From: Acarospora socialis
Taxonomy: Eukaryota > Ascomycota > Lecanoromycetes > Acarosporales > Acarosporaceae
Assembly (NCBI GenBank): GCA_025617375.2
Contig: JAMYGW020000008.1
Span: 1,736,001 to 1,800,000 of the forward strand
Reading direction: 5' to 3'
DNA: 64,000 bases
The notes beneath the pieces were generated by a model that saw only the letters and a program-made list of their open reading frames with translations, was not told where the DNA came from and searched no databases. Shown piece after piece: positions 23,952 through 35,002 of the stretch (position 1 is its first letter; each line of letters starts with the position of its first letter). Position numbers and translations under genes: made by a program.

Positions 23952-26890
23952 ATGCCTCAATCTCAACCCAACGAACGTGTGCCAGTTCGGCGTACACAGT
24001 TTGTGCGGCGAGAACGAGCAAGAGCAGAGTCTGTGTCTTCAGCCTCGTCATTATCCTCCAGCCATACGGGGGAAGCAGAAGCACAACACCATCACTCACC
24101 AGCGCGGAATACTTTGGATTCATTTCGCCGGTAGAGCCCGCGAATTCCTCCCCCCTGCGAGGGCCCTCCAGCGCATGACAACGTCGAGGGTCAGCTGCCT
24201 CAGCCTGAAGGCTTCGTCGGCCTGGCAATACTCTCGATCTTCTGTATGCCAGGCTTGAGTCGTCAAGTACACAGGAGTAAGCTATCACGATCGCCTAAAC
24301 CATTATTCCCTCGATGTCTCCATATTAGGTCAGGGTGCTTCTTTTACGGTCCTCAAACGACTGGGACAGTGTACGGGGCTCGAGGATAAGGAAACTAATG
24401 ATGAGGACACGTCTTCCGATGGGGCCTCAAGCGCGATGGGAAAGCCCAGCAGTAGCAATTCGGACGCGCATGAGGTATTTCCGGTGGTCTTGAAGGTTCC
24501 GAGAGTAAGCTTCGATCGAAATGGCAACCCACACAACATGGAGCAGCTCAAGGCCCTACTGTCGGAGATACAGGTCATGTCAGCTCTGGCACTGCAAGGC
24601 CACAGCAACATCATTCGTCTGCTCGAGATTCAGTGGGATCACCCTAAGCTTGACCGTGAGCGGCTAGGGCCGACTTTATATGTCGAGTACGCCGAACTCG
24701 GTACCTTGACAGATTTTCTGACACTTGAAACTCCCATAGCCCAACAGGCTAATCGCGAATAAATATGCGACCGAGGCGAGACTGCGGGGAAGATAGCCGC
24801 CGTGGGATGCTCCAGAAGCCATAGGCCCTATACCCAAGATCCTCTTGCACGAAACGGACATCTATTCCTTTGGCTTACTCTACTGGCGGGTCATGTTGGG
24901 TGGTGCTGATCCTTTCGATCTTGATCAAAACAGCCCTATCTCTACTTTCGCTCTCGTTGGGGATAGAGACGCGAGAATTAAAGCCGCCCAGCGCATGAAA
25001 GGCGAACAAGACATGGGCGAATGGATGTATCAAAGCGTCAGCAAGCATCGATCAAGCACATAGGTACTTGAATCAGACATGGAAATTCAGCTCTGCGTTG
25101 TAGGGGCTGCCACCTTGACTGTGGATCCATACCCTCGCGATCTGGAAATCGTGGTTAAGGCTCTGAATGGGTAAACAAACCGCTATAAAACATTATATGA
25201 GTCCTAACTATTATGTAGCTCTCGAGAGGCCTCCCCTTCTACTAGTCAACAACGTCAAATGGTACCAGTAAGTGTCCCTTCTTCGTGCGGTTCTATTAGT
25301 GTGCATCTCTGTCTTAGTCGTCACCATGAGCTACTGAGCTCTTGTACTTGATGCTGACAAACAGTCAAAGCTTCGAGCTTCAAAGCTAAGACCAGGGCAA
25401 GCCTGGGATCTCAAGCTGTGCTGGGTGCGGAGTGACAGCGCAATCGCTGGCCGGTTCGTTGAGGCACTGAAGTACCTTTCATCTAGCAGCGACAAGCCCA
25501 ATAACCACCGGATGAACGCGAGCATACTTTTATTTCGCTGCTACCTGGAGGCATTTGGCGTTTCGAGTAACCCTAGACTTTCTATGAAGCATGCCATTGA
25601 AGCAGCAGAGTTTGGGGATTCAATTGCAAGGTCCATAATCCCTGGGATACATCGGATCTTTGGGCGAGTGTCCCAGTACATTTACCACTTGTCGACTGGC
25701 TAGCGGAGGCTGTTACGCACAATACTCGGAATACAATTGAGGATAAGTTTCCCTCACTGATTCTTGACCTACCTCTCTGGACTTGTACTGACAGTTCCAC
25801 ACAACTATCAAAAATAGATTCGGCTCGTTGTTCTGTGGCCTGGCATGGCTGGGCTATGCAACTTGTCGGAGATTCCCTAATCTCGTCAGAGGATGCCCTA
25901 ATACAATATCTTGAGAGCCATGTTCCATCCGAGCTTCCAGAGATCCTGGATGCGAGGTTCGGGGCTCTGCCGATCAGAATGAGTTGTGTGCAACTAGCAA
26001 CCTGCTTCGGATGGACCAATGCCCTCAAGATGCTCTTGGACGAAACTGGATCGTACAACTGCAAGAGCTTGCTGAACTGGTATGATAGTCATGGGCACAC
26101 GCCCCTACTTGGCGCTTGCGCCTTTGGCCAAGCAGATGCGGTGATGATTCTGCTAGAACATGGAGCGAATGCTGCACTCAATCACCTCGCAAATTGAATT
26201 TCTGCTCTTCATTACTTGGTAGAGCTGACTTGAAACCATAGTTGTGTTGGGAATGATTTATACGACATCGCATTTAGCCTCGTATCAGCAGGTGCGGACC
26301 CAAATGCACCCTTTGATGAACAAGAATCAGACGGCAGTGCGCAATCAGATCTTGATCAGAATTTCAGAGAGAGTCTATGCGCTTTCAGTATCGTGTACCA
26401 CTTTCATGTGCGATCTGGCTAGGAGACGTTGAAGCTGTGAAGTGCCTACTGGAGATTGGTGTGATTCCTGATTTAGTCTACCTCGAAATGGCCTTTTAAT
26501 CGCACTAAGTCGATGCTTTTGATACGTTTCTGGTTTTTGATAGCGAACTAGGCCGATTCTTTAACATTGACGGACTAACTTCGCTTGGAACTACTGTGCT
26601 GGGATTGGCACTTGATGAGAACGAAGTTGATACGCCAATTACCCCGTTCACTAGGACCTTGTTGTCGAAGCAAAGCCCAAGCGATAGCTAATGAGCATGG
26701 TCGAGCATAGTGCTTCTGGTATTGAAGATTGGAACGATGGAGTACGCTGGTCGCCTATGTGTCAAGATGACGGCTTTTGGATTAGCTGTCAGATCAACGA
26801 TGCCAATGGACTGTGGAAGGCGAGATCAAGTATTCCTTTTGACTGCACTTTCTACCACCTCGTATGCTCTTCAAGCCATGGGAGACTGTT
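23952..26890 (+). pseudogene. Degraded protein kinase-ankyrin repeat gene
   Basis: Kinase homology starts near 24,300 with a Gly-rich loop (GQGASFTV), a VVLKVPR lysine strand, then SEIQVMSAL, HSNIIRLLE and a YVEYAELGTL hinge. At about 24,760 the frame stops, and sequence resumes in the activation segment (PPWDAPEAIGPIPK) and subdomain IX (HETDIYSFGLLYW). The HRD catalytic loop and DFG motif are absent, so a deletion of roughly 50 or more codons is inferred. Downstream (25,330-26,600) lie ankyrin repeats in shifting frames, for example HTPLLGACAFGQADAVMILLEHGA and LSCAIWLGDVEAVKCLLEIG, broken by stops. Kinase-ankyrin fusions are common, fast-evolving accessory genes in Pezizomycotina. The exact 5' and 3' ends are uncertain. 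Confidence 0.75.
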
Positions 26891-27329
26891 GACAGAGCTT
26901 TGAAAACCCCTTCACGAGATCCGAAGTTTCAAACAATTGTCGGTACTGAGCTAGCTTCTCAACGGAGGACTCAATCTATGTTTTGCACGGAACAGCTATC
27001 CTTACATTCGGAGCTTGCGGTAGAGTACTCCCTTTGAAGTTCAAATAGCTAAGCTTAGCTGACGACCTTCAGGCTGTTCCCTCTGATGTCCATCTCTTCT
27101 TTACGAGATATGCCCAGTTTCTTTGTTGAGACTGGTAAGCAATCAAGAACGCGGGAATTGTCAGAAGTATTGGCTTGATCTCTCTTCACAACCTATATTC
27201 TTGAATATAAGATGAAGGAGTTGGTCCGCCAGATGAGGTCATCGCTTTCCATGCTACTTCGCATCTCGAGTAATCGACCCTTATCGCAAATCAGCGGCCA
27301 CGGCCAAATATCTGACCGATTTTCCCCAT

Positions 27330-28000
27330 TGCAGAACCTCAGATCAAACTCCGAGCGCTCGAGCAGGCCAAAGGTAACTTCTCGGGCAGGCTGGACCTGC
27401 TACATGCATCCGTTGCCGAGATACTGAGCATACCAGAATCAGCTTGGGATAATGGATCTAATACGTGGTACTGCGACGAAGAAGAAGCGTTGTATAAGCT
27501 TACAAGCAGTTGCATAGCTACCTCAACCGAGAGCAATCCGAAACGGCTTACAGAAGATGCGTACATAGAATCGGGGACGAATAAGTCGTTCTTCGTATCA
27601 ATTCGACCTGGCGCTGAGAAGCTGGTCAGTGTCTTTCCTAATGTCCCCGTATTCCCAGGCGACCTGTTGGGTATTTTCTCTGGCAAGATTCGATTCTCAG
27701 AGCACTGCGACGTTGCGCAAGCCATTGAGGGACCTATACCGAATCTTTGGTTGGACTATTCACAGGTTACGGGAACCCTGAACCAGATGCAGGTCGCTCA
27801 GCCCGGTGGTGCGGCAAATGTGTACTTGGATGGGAGACTGGTCCTTGTGGATCCTGGACGGTTCTGGCGTTGGCTATTCGGAAAGTTATGCCTTTTGAGC
27901 CGCTCATTTGTGCGGCTCCTTCAGAGAAACAGTTTGCACTTCACCAATCAATTGACTATGCGAGGAGGGGCTTCTTGGAAGAGCCTCTCTGATCAACTGG
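27330..28000 (+). pseudogene. Frameshifted gene with SET-like C-terminal region
   Basis: An open frame from about 27,334 (EPQIKLRALEQAKGNFSGRL) runs through SGTNKSFFVSIRPG, FPGDLLGIFSGKIRF and IPNLWLDYSQVTG to about 27,830. The homologous continuation (VLALAIRKVMPFEPLI) is then in the next frame, so a frameshift lies near 27,830-27,860. The PGDLLGIFSGKIR block resembles the start of a SET domain and the whole looks like a repeated fungal family I have seen but cannot name with certainty. A stop codon also sits just upstream of the open stretch. Calling it SET-like is tentative; that it is broken is well supported. Confidence 0.5.
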
Positions 28001-28158
28001 CACAACTTTAGCATCACGTCCGAGATAATACAAATTTGGTTCACTTGCCCTATTTGCGACAATTGTCATGATTTTTAGAGGGCCGGTGATACACGTAGAG
28101 CCCTACTTACTACCTAGTCATAGACCCCTCAATGACTAATCGTAGACCCCCAAATCAA

Positions 28159-28441
28159 GTAGTAGTTTCAGGCGCTCGTGCCCGGCCTCGAGGCCGCGCC
28201 GGCGAGAACGCCCATCCTCATCAGCGACAGGGTGCTGCCGTGCCTGGGTGACGGGACGCCGCTGCACGAGGAGCGCGCGATGCGCCGGCAGGACATCATG
28301 ATGCTGGTGGGACTGGGTGCCAAGGAGCGCACCCGCACCGAGTGTGAGGCCCTGTTCCGGGCGGCCGACGAGAGGCTCGAGCTGAAGAGGGTGCACGCGC
28401 AGGGGCAGTCGGCGCTGTTGGAAGTTGTGCTGAGGAGATGA
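28159..28441 (+). pseudogene. 3' fragment of a secondary-metabolite O-methyltransferase
   Basis: About 90 codons match the C-terminus of fungal SAM-dependent O-methyltransferases: PILISDRVLP, then EERAMRRQDIMMLVGLGAKERT, then RFELKRVHAQGQ-type sequence (here LELKRVHAQGQ) and a terminal LLEV, followed by a proper stop. The SAM-binding core and N-terminal dimerisation region are absent upstream, where AT-rich unrelated DNA begins with no start codon. The fragment is strikingly GC-rich compared with its left flank, suggesting it came from a different, once-functional gene. Confidence 0.8.
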
Positions 28442-28946
28442 GCCACTGTGTGCATGCATGATAAGAGAGAGGTAGCTCGCGGTTCCGCTTGCCGCGTGCC
28501 AAGACGATGAGGGAAATTCGGTTTAGTACCTAGATTGGTCGATGCTCTTTCTTGTGTGTGCGGACACCCAGGTACAACACAGTCCTTCATTGGCTCGAAA
28601 TGAATATGTTGTCTGACACTGATGATCCTTGATGGTTCAATAGTACGCTCGTGGCCTGGTCCAATGCTTTCAATGTGATCCCTTGCTGTGAAGTTCCTCC
28701 TTTTGGTGAAAGTGAAAAGGTATAAAGGGGACTAAATAAGCTGTCAACAAACTCCTTCATTTAGAGTTTCTGAGTTCAATGTTTGGCTCTCGATAGGCAT
28801 CAATGTCCTCGACTTTTAAAAATTACAAACGTCTATTGCAATGCAAGACCGTGGCCCTGACTTTGGATTTGGACTACAGAAACAACACCGAGGCAAACGA
28901 TTCAAGCCACCTTTGAGGTCGTCCACCTCCCCACTCACCCCCTTCC
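28442..28946. other. Spacer between the methyltransferase fragment and the SDR gene
   Basis: About 500 bp, AT-richer than either flank, with no recognised gene. The last 70 bases include the 3' UTR of the minus-strand dehydrogenase. Confidence 0.4.
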
Positions 28947-29881
28947 CTAGGGCCGTTTGACCTGACTCAAGCCCCGTGCCGAGTTGATCAACCTATCCAC
29001 CAACCACGTAATGTTCAACCAGCTCGCCCACCGCACCGACGGAGCAAACGCCCCGTGCCAGATGACGCCCCTGGCCCCGCCGAGGATGTCCTTGACCAGC
29101 TTTCCGGCGAGCACATCGACGTTCATGGCCTGGCGCTGGTGGTCCATCCGCTCCTTCCACGCCGCGTCCTGGACGCCGTGGTAGTACGACGTCTCGGGCA
29201 GGTCCATGGGACCACCGGGCTTACCGAACATGGGCGTGTCGACGGACCCGCATATGGACGTCACTACGCGCACGCCCAGCGGCTCGAGCTCGACCCGCAG
29301 GGTTTCCGACATGCGCGCCACGGCGGACTTGGAACTGGCGAAAATGCCTGATCAAGAGCGCGCGCGTCGCTGGGTTAGCCTGACTGCCCTGGAGAGAGAG
29401 AGAGAGAGTTGCAAGCGCTGGCCGACGGAGACTTACCCGCCCACACCATGTTCAGGGCCCCGTCAATGGAGCTCTGGTTGGAGACAACTCCCTTGGCCTC
29501 GATAAGCAGGGGCGCAAACGCCTGGACCATAGCAAGAGGGCCCCAGACGTTGACGTCGTAGAGCCTCTTCGCCTCGGCGACGTCGGTGTCTAGCAGTGGG
29601 CTGTTGAATTCGACGCCAGCGTTGTTCACCAGGACATCGAGGCTCCCGCCCGTGCGTTTCGCGACTATCTCCTTGCACTGCGCGATGGTCTTTGGGACGG
29701 TCACGTCCAGCTCGATGATCTCGATGTCGCTCAGCTCGGCGAGGTCGGCGGCCTTGGAGGGATTGCGCGCCGTAGCGAAGACGTAGAACCCTCGCTGGTG
29801 AAAGTTCTTGGCCATGGCCCAGCCGATGCCGCCGGTGCTGCAGCCCGTGATCAAGACCGTCTTCTTCAGTGCAGTTGCCAT
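28947..29881 (-). CDS. Short-chain dehydrogenase (AYR1-like) with Tyr-to-Phe at the catalytic position
   Basis: Exons (complement) 29881-29437 and 29347-28947 give 281 aa. The 89-nt intron has a GTAAGT donor, GCTAAC branch and a (CT)n tract. The cofactor site TGCSTGGIG, LDVT, and NNAG are intact, as is the family pattern LDVLVNNAG and DVNVWGPLAMVQAFAPLL shared with 1-acyl-DHAP reductase-like SDRs. The active-site Ser (138) and Lys (155) are present. The position of the catalytic Tyr reads Phe151 (GIFASSKSA instead of G-I/V-Y-x-x-S-K-A-A). Classical SDR catalysis needs that Tyr hydroxyl, so activity may be lost or altered. High GC content resembles the flanking methyltransferase and synthase fragments. 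Confidence 0.9.
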
Positions 29882-30619
29882 AATGTAGTGGTTACTGGTG
29901 TGGAAGACGGCGAGATGGACAATTAAGTAGAATGATACATATTTTTTTGACAAGAATAATAAGCGGAAGCTTCAATCTTGCACAGCAGCTGATGGGATTT
30001 TGTCTGAGGGAGAGCTGGAACGACATTTGTAATCATGATGATCTCCCTTCCCTCGGATTTACTTGTTAGTAAAAGGTTCTTAAGTCCGAACACGCTGAAT
30101 TGGGGAAAGCAGGGCGGGCGGGAACAGCAACTCGGGAATCAGAGTATTTATACACGCCTCCCTTGTGCATAAAGGGGTGACGTCTTTGCCCACCCCCTAC
30201 AACAAATCATGCTATTCTTCTTGTGGTGTGCCACTTCTGACATTTGCATGCAACCCTGAAGATGCCTTCCCGACTATGTACCTGAATGGTGCCCATGTCA
30301 TCTGATCCCCCGAACTACATTCCAAGTTCATTATGTCGGGTATACATGATGCCATGAGTTTGAAAGAAGCCATTATGACCATAGCAACTTATTAACATGC
30401 GACTTATAAGACACCATGATGCACCCGAATTCCCCTCGTGTTCTTGGCTCAGTCGATCACCCTGCTCTAAAGACTTCGATCTTATTCGATCATCGCCCTC
30501 TGTCCAAGCAGAAGTCACTCGCTGTTCGTAACCATGGCACTTTCTTTCCTCGCCCTGCTCGCCCTCGCAGCAGCAGGGATCTCGGCCGTCTCCATCCCCG
30601 GCACCGCCAGCCCAGCCAG
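29882..30619. other. Spacer upstream of the SDR gene
   Basis: About 740 bp with no supportable gene. It contains the likely promoter of the minus-strand dehydrogenase, including a TATA-like element at 30145-30152, and runs into the polyketide synthase fragment. Confidence 0.4.
30145..30152 (-). promoter_or_regulatory. Possible TATA box of the SDR gene
   Basis: TATAAATA on the minus strand, 264 bp upstream of the SDR start codon. This is rather far for the gene, so the assignment is weak. Confidence 0.3.
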
Positions 30620-30910
30620 CCAATCTCCAGCCCTTTCTGGACATCATCACCACCGACGCCGTCGACGTGTCCACCTAGAACGCCGCGCAGGTCCAGCTCG
30701 CTGTCGTCACGCTGCAGATTGCCCCCACAGCCTTCTGGCGATCCTCGGCAGGCATCGAGGCCGACATGGTCATAGGCCACAGTCTGGGCGAGTACGCGGC
30801 CTTGCACGCGGCGGGTCCTCTCGCTGACCGACACGCTGTATCTCGTCGGCCAGCGCGCCCTCCTGCTCCTGGAGCGATGCGAGCCCAACTCGTGCGCCAT
30901 GCTCTCTGAC
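30620..30910 (+). pseudogene. Polyketide synthase acyltransferase-domain fragment
   Basis: In one frame from about 30,628: FLDIITTDAVDVST, an in-frame TAG at 30676, then [15 protein letters not shown] and the acyltransferase nucleophile elbow [16 protein letters not shown] (Ser codon 30781-30783). A one-base shift follows and the match continues in another frame as [23 protein letters not shown] to about 30,905. This is the malonyl-CoA:ACP transacylase core typical of fungal type I synthases; the rest of the multidomain gene is absent. The 3' edge falls within a few bases of a copia retroelement fragment. Confidence 0.85.
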
Positions 30911-30911
30911 T

Positions 30912-31660
30912 TTGATTGTATATCCATGTTCTGGGTAATAGACCTTGAAAATGTTTGGTTGTAGATTCCGAATATCCCATGAATACACCAACCCGTCTAC
31001 GGTTGACTAGCTTGTCGTGTCTCTGGTTCGGAGGAATTGCCTAGTGACTGACATGATAGTAGCATTTACTCCCCCATTTGCGAATGTGGTTAATGGAGGG
31101 GATTTCCTTAGTGAAGGCTTGTATTGGGCTGATTCTTTGACCGTCCACTTTCGGGCCTGTGTCGGTTCTGGTTCTTAAGTAAGAATCTGCTTCTGCTGCT
31201 TCATCCCAGAATTCGATTGGCATTTGTGCTTCTGTTAGCATGGCTCTCATGTCGGCTTCTACTGTCTGGATGGTTCTCTCGGCTGGTCCATTCTGGTGTG
31301 ACGAGGCAATCGTTGTAGACTGAGCTTCTACTCCATCTACTACTCTCCACTCGTCTGTAACTTTGAGTAGTTCTGGGGCGTTGTCTGATCTCACACTCAA
31401 GGTCTTGGCTTAGGATTGAAGTTCGACTCCTATCCTCCATGTCTCTAGATTGTCGTACGCATTGCTCTTGAGCTTTAATGGTAGTACCTAGTCGCGTCGA
31501 GAGTAGTTATCAATGATCAGGAGAAGGTACTCGTTTTTTCTGATAGTCGTAGGGAACGGGCCAGCGATATCAAACTAGATTCTTCCTAGGATTTACTTTG
31601 TCCATGGACTTAGTTCTCGCATCTCACAAATAAATTAATCATCAATAAAATCCTTAACGT
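30912..31660 (-). mobile_element. Ty1/copia retrotransposon fragment (integrase), RIP-like decay
   Basis: On the minus strand the integrase reads, in order from about 31,650: CEMRELSPWTK, stop, ILGRI, stop, FDIAGPFPTTIRKNEYLLLIIDNYSR, then SVRSDNAPELLKV and SSHQNGPAERTIQTVEADMRAML, i.e. the second Asp and Glu of the DDE triad. It continues as the IRKWGSKCYYHV and GVFMGYSE/KVYYPEHGYTI region found after copia integrases. Four stops occur at positions where Gln or Trp is expected (TAA for CAA, TAG or TGA for TGG), all C-to-T or G-to-A changes. No LTRs, protease or reverse transcriptase are visible, so it is an internal fragment. Confidence 0.85.
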
Positions 31661-32245
31661 ATTCAGACAATGAACTATGAACAAGACATTACTGATGTTT
31701 AAAATGTAGTCATGATGATTGTGAGACTCTTTTTGAAGTGATAGAGTGAGTGAATATTGGTGTGGCAGGATTTACTAGAAAAAGTAGTGTGTTTTTTGTC
31801 TATGGTGTGGATGGCCCAGAGTTTCTTCCGGCACTGTATGTACGCCTCGTAGTTAAACATGAGTGGTTTCTCTTCATAAAATTACAAATGTAGACCTCTT
31901 CAGTCCCCAAAGGGCGCAATCTGCAAGTGTTCAGTTCGCACACATCAGCGAACATGAACAGCCGCTTAGACCTCTGCAAGGAAAGCCATCGCGTGGCCGG
32001 TTAGTCCTATCCAAAGATTGATATGCAATCTCCCAATTCACGGTACACGGTCCCTCGATCCCGTTCAGCTGTTCCCACTCTCGGAAGGCGGTGCTTATCA
32101 AGCTTTCGTATGATCATGGCCAAGACAAGTTTGATTTCCAGCATCGCCAACTACGAACGATATACACTGAGTGTGGGGGGGGCGACGTATGACAGCTGCA
32201 GCAACATCAGTCCACAGAAGCGCTTTGGTCTTCAGATTTACAGCT
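31661..32245. other. Spacer between the copia fragment and the Fungal_N gene
   Basis: About 585 AT-rich bases with no recognised gene or repeat apart from a G8 run near 32,177-32,184. The last part should include the promoter of the next gene. Confidence 0.4.
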
Positions 32246-34873
32246 ATGTTTGACGTAGTAGGACTGATCGCGAGTATTGTCACCATTGCACAGGTGGTTA
32301 TCAAAAGTGTCGAGTACGCCAGAACATTCTACCGGGCTCAAGAGGAGTTTAAAGCATTACAGGCAAGTATTACCCTGGGAGCGCCGATGCTATTATTTCT
32401 CCCTAAATCTGCCAATCGTTTTATGTTCTCTTCAGTTCTTCAGAGTGTTTCGAGACTTACGATGTGAATACTCTATCTCAGCTAAAGGCTTACGCTAATC
32501 TTTTCATCACTACAGGAACAACTCGAGGACTTTACTGACTTGGTAAAGGAGATTTCCCCCTCCGTTGTAATCACAACAAGTCTTTCTAGAGCAAAGCTTA
32601 CCATCGAGCGATTGGATCAACTTATCCAAGTGAAGATACTTAAGAACGTCAACGGCACATCTCGAGCTCGCCGAAGAGCTTGGACAAGGAATAAGTCAGA
32701 GCTCTACAAAATCCAAGATGCGTTCAAAGAGCATAGGGGAAACCTTCTGGCTGCTATCAGCGCGAATAGTTTGTAATTATACATTCCATGCGACTTAATT
32801 CGTGCTAAGACTAATGCTATCTCGAGATCTACCGCCAACCGATCCGAAGCAACGTTGACCTTAATCACTCGCGATGTTGGCCATTCCAAGGAAACGTCAT
32901 TGAGCCTTGATCGACGATTATCTGAGATTCAGCAATCACTTTTGGAGACACACCATGCAGTTTTATCACAGACCAATGACGTCAAACACATCGTACAATC
33001 AATTCCACCAAATTCTAGAGGTCAACTGTGTGTCACCGAACAGCAATTTTCATCGCCCTGGCGTGCAAACAGAGGCTTTCTAGAGGCTGCTATAGACAAT
33101 GATACCTCTCAAAGCCACCGGCATACCTCTTCGGCCGAAATTCTGCCTGGGTTTACTGAAAAGCATCGTCACGGCAATGAGCGCGAGACTATCCTCCAGA
33201 GTTCTGCTGGCTTTACTCACGTATTTCCTGGGCCAATGGTTTCCCCGGAACCTGCAAGTCCTTTTGAGGTTTCACCCAATTTCTTCCCAGAGATATACAC
33301 TACAGACCAACGACTTCCGAGCTCTTGTCTCCTTGTAACAAGCTCCTACGAAGAAAGCTCTTCGGCTGATTTCAAAGCGAATTTCTACAGGCTCTTCTAC
33401 CTGAAGTCACCAAGGCATTTGCGCAGGCTCAGCATTTCAATCAACATTTCTCGTTCTTCGATATACTGGGCGGCCACGAAGATCTCGCAACATGAATTCG
33501 GATCGAAGGATACTCTATTCTTGACTGGAGTCGCATCACTTCCGTCTTCATTACTCACACAAATCCAGGAATTTCTTTCACGGGTCGAAGACCTCGATGA
33601 CGACGCCCATCTTCGGCTTTCCTTATCAAATTAAGATATCGTTCAAAAGCAATACCACAAGTCTCCAATCCACTCGTTCCCGACAACTACCGCATCGTCG
33701 ACCGCGTCTCAGGAAGTTCTTACATTTCTAGACGACCTGGGCTGTCCACGATATTTTGAGAACCAACTCACACAGATTACACTACTTGAGCCACCATACC
33801 GTTTCGTAACATGCGTTAACGGGAGGTTGGTCTGCGAGACCAAGTTCGCCCGCTCTCTTCCATGTTATGAGCTGCTCTATAATATCCAGGTGCTTCGTTG
33901 TATGGATGGGGTCTCTGGATTTGCTAAGTTTGTTGGCATCGTCGTTGACACCACTGGCAAGCACTTGAAAAGCTATCTCATCGAGGTTCCAAGGACAATA
34001 TGGAGCCTTATACCATACGAAATGACCCAAAATCGATTTGTCCCATGGAAGCGTCGCGAAAATTGGGCCAGGCAACTTGTCGAAAGGGTTAGTCAAGTTC
34101 ATTCCAAAGGCTTCGTTGTCGGGACATTAGGGTTTTATCGGCCATTCGTTTCCATCGATAGCTTGGACTGCTTACAGGTCTATCTTTTCAGAGCCAAATT
34201 CGTAATGGGTCACGTGCTGGGCTGTTATTACCCTCCCGAATTTCGCCATTTTCGAGATGTTTCTCGATCCACAAATGTAGCCGACTGCCCCAACGTGACA
34301 CCAAAGACCGATATATTCCACCTGGGAATGATCCTGTGGCTTCTAGCCGAGAACTTGCCTCGAGTGCGATTCAGTCCAGTATGCATGAGAGAAGGATGCA
34401 ACAAGCAATCAGGCCATTTCTGCGACAAGTCTCATGTTGATCCGATTGTTCTTCCACGCTTGCCTGAAAGCGTTCCACAGTATTACAGAGATGTCATAGA
34501 CACTTGTCGGGCCGAGGAGCCTTGTGAGAGACCTGCTGCTTGGAGACTTTTGGAGCTGTTTCCCTTCACGAGCAACTCTGAATCTTCCCAAAATGAGGCT
34601 TCGAAGCCCGAAAGTATGGACATAAGTTCATTGAGGAGGGATCACGTCATCTGCGATCAGTGTCGCAAGCCCGCCAAAGCGCCTATCTTCCATTGTAATA
34701 TCTGTCAGGCAGGAGATTACGATATTTGTCTGGCATGCTATGACGGAGGGTCGCATTGTTATGAAAGAGACCATTTGTTGGTGGAAATAAAAGAGACTCA
34801 AAGTTGGGCAGTCGCTGGGAAATATCATTCCAGTGTTAAGAGCTCAGGGAATCGCGATATTACTATACTCTAA
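32246..34873 (+). CDS. Fungal_N domain / pseudokinase / ZZ zinc-finger protein, with one in-frame stop
   Basis: Exons 32246-32362, 32516-32772 and 32827-34873; the first intron uses a GC donor (CAG|GCAAGT) with a GCTAAT branch. The N-terminus (MFDVVGLIASIVTIAQVV) is the helical domain found at the start of fungal STAND and related recognition proteins. A coiled-coil and a low-complexity middle follow. After TAA at codon 394 (33632-33634), the same frame stays open for over 400 codons. These encode a divergent kinase fold: HSKGFVVGTL stands where H-x-x-G-x-x-H-x-D-L is expected, with TDIFHLGMILWLL as subdomain IX. A ZZ zinc finger (CDQC...CNIC...CLAC...H) closes the protein. With the stop bypassed it would be 806 residues. 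Either a recent nonsense allele, two genes, or an undetected weak intron (33584-33649 would remove the stop in frame). Confidence 0.6.
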
Positions 34874-35002
34874 TCTCTTCAAGCAATTTCTTAACTTCAT
34901 CATTATCGACAGATTCCTTATTCCTACCAGAGCCTTTCTCACGAGTCCACTCATATAATTTGCCGAGATCAGTTTGGGACCTGCTGCGCCGGTTCTCCCG
35001 TC

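Noticed and set aside
28984-29505. Plus-strand frames across the SDR gene
   Set aside because: Antisense shadows of the GC-rich SDR exons.
30534-30827. Apparent small secreted protein starting MALSFLALLALAAAGISAVS
   Set aside because: The signal-peptide-like start runs into a His/Arg-rich frame that is the wrong frame of the polyketide synthase fragment; no Cys pattern or homology supports an effector.
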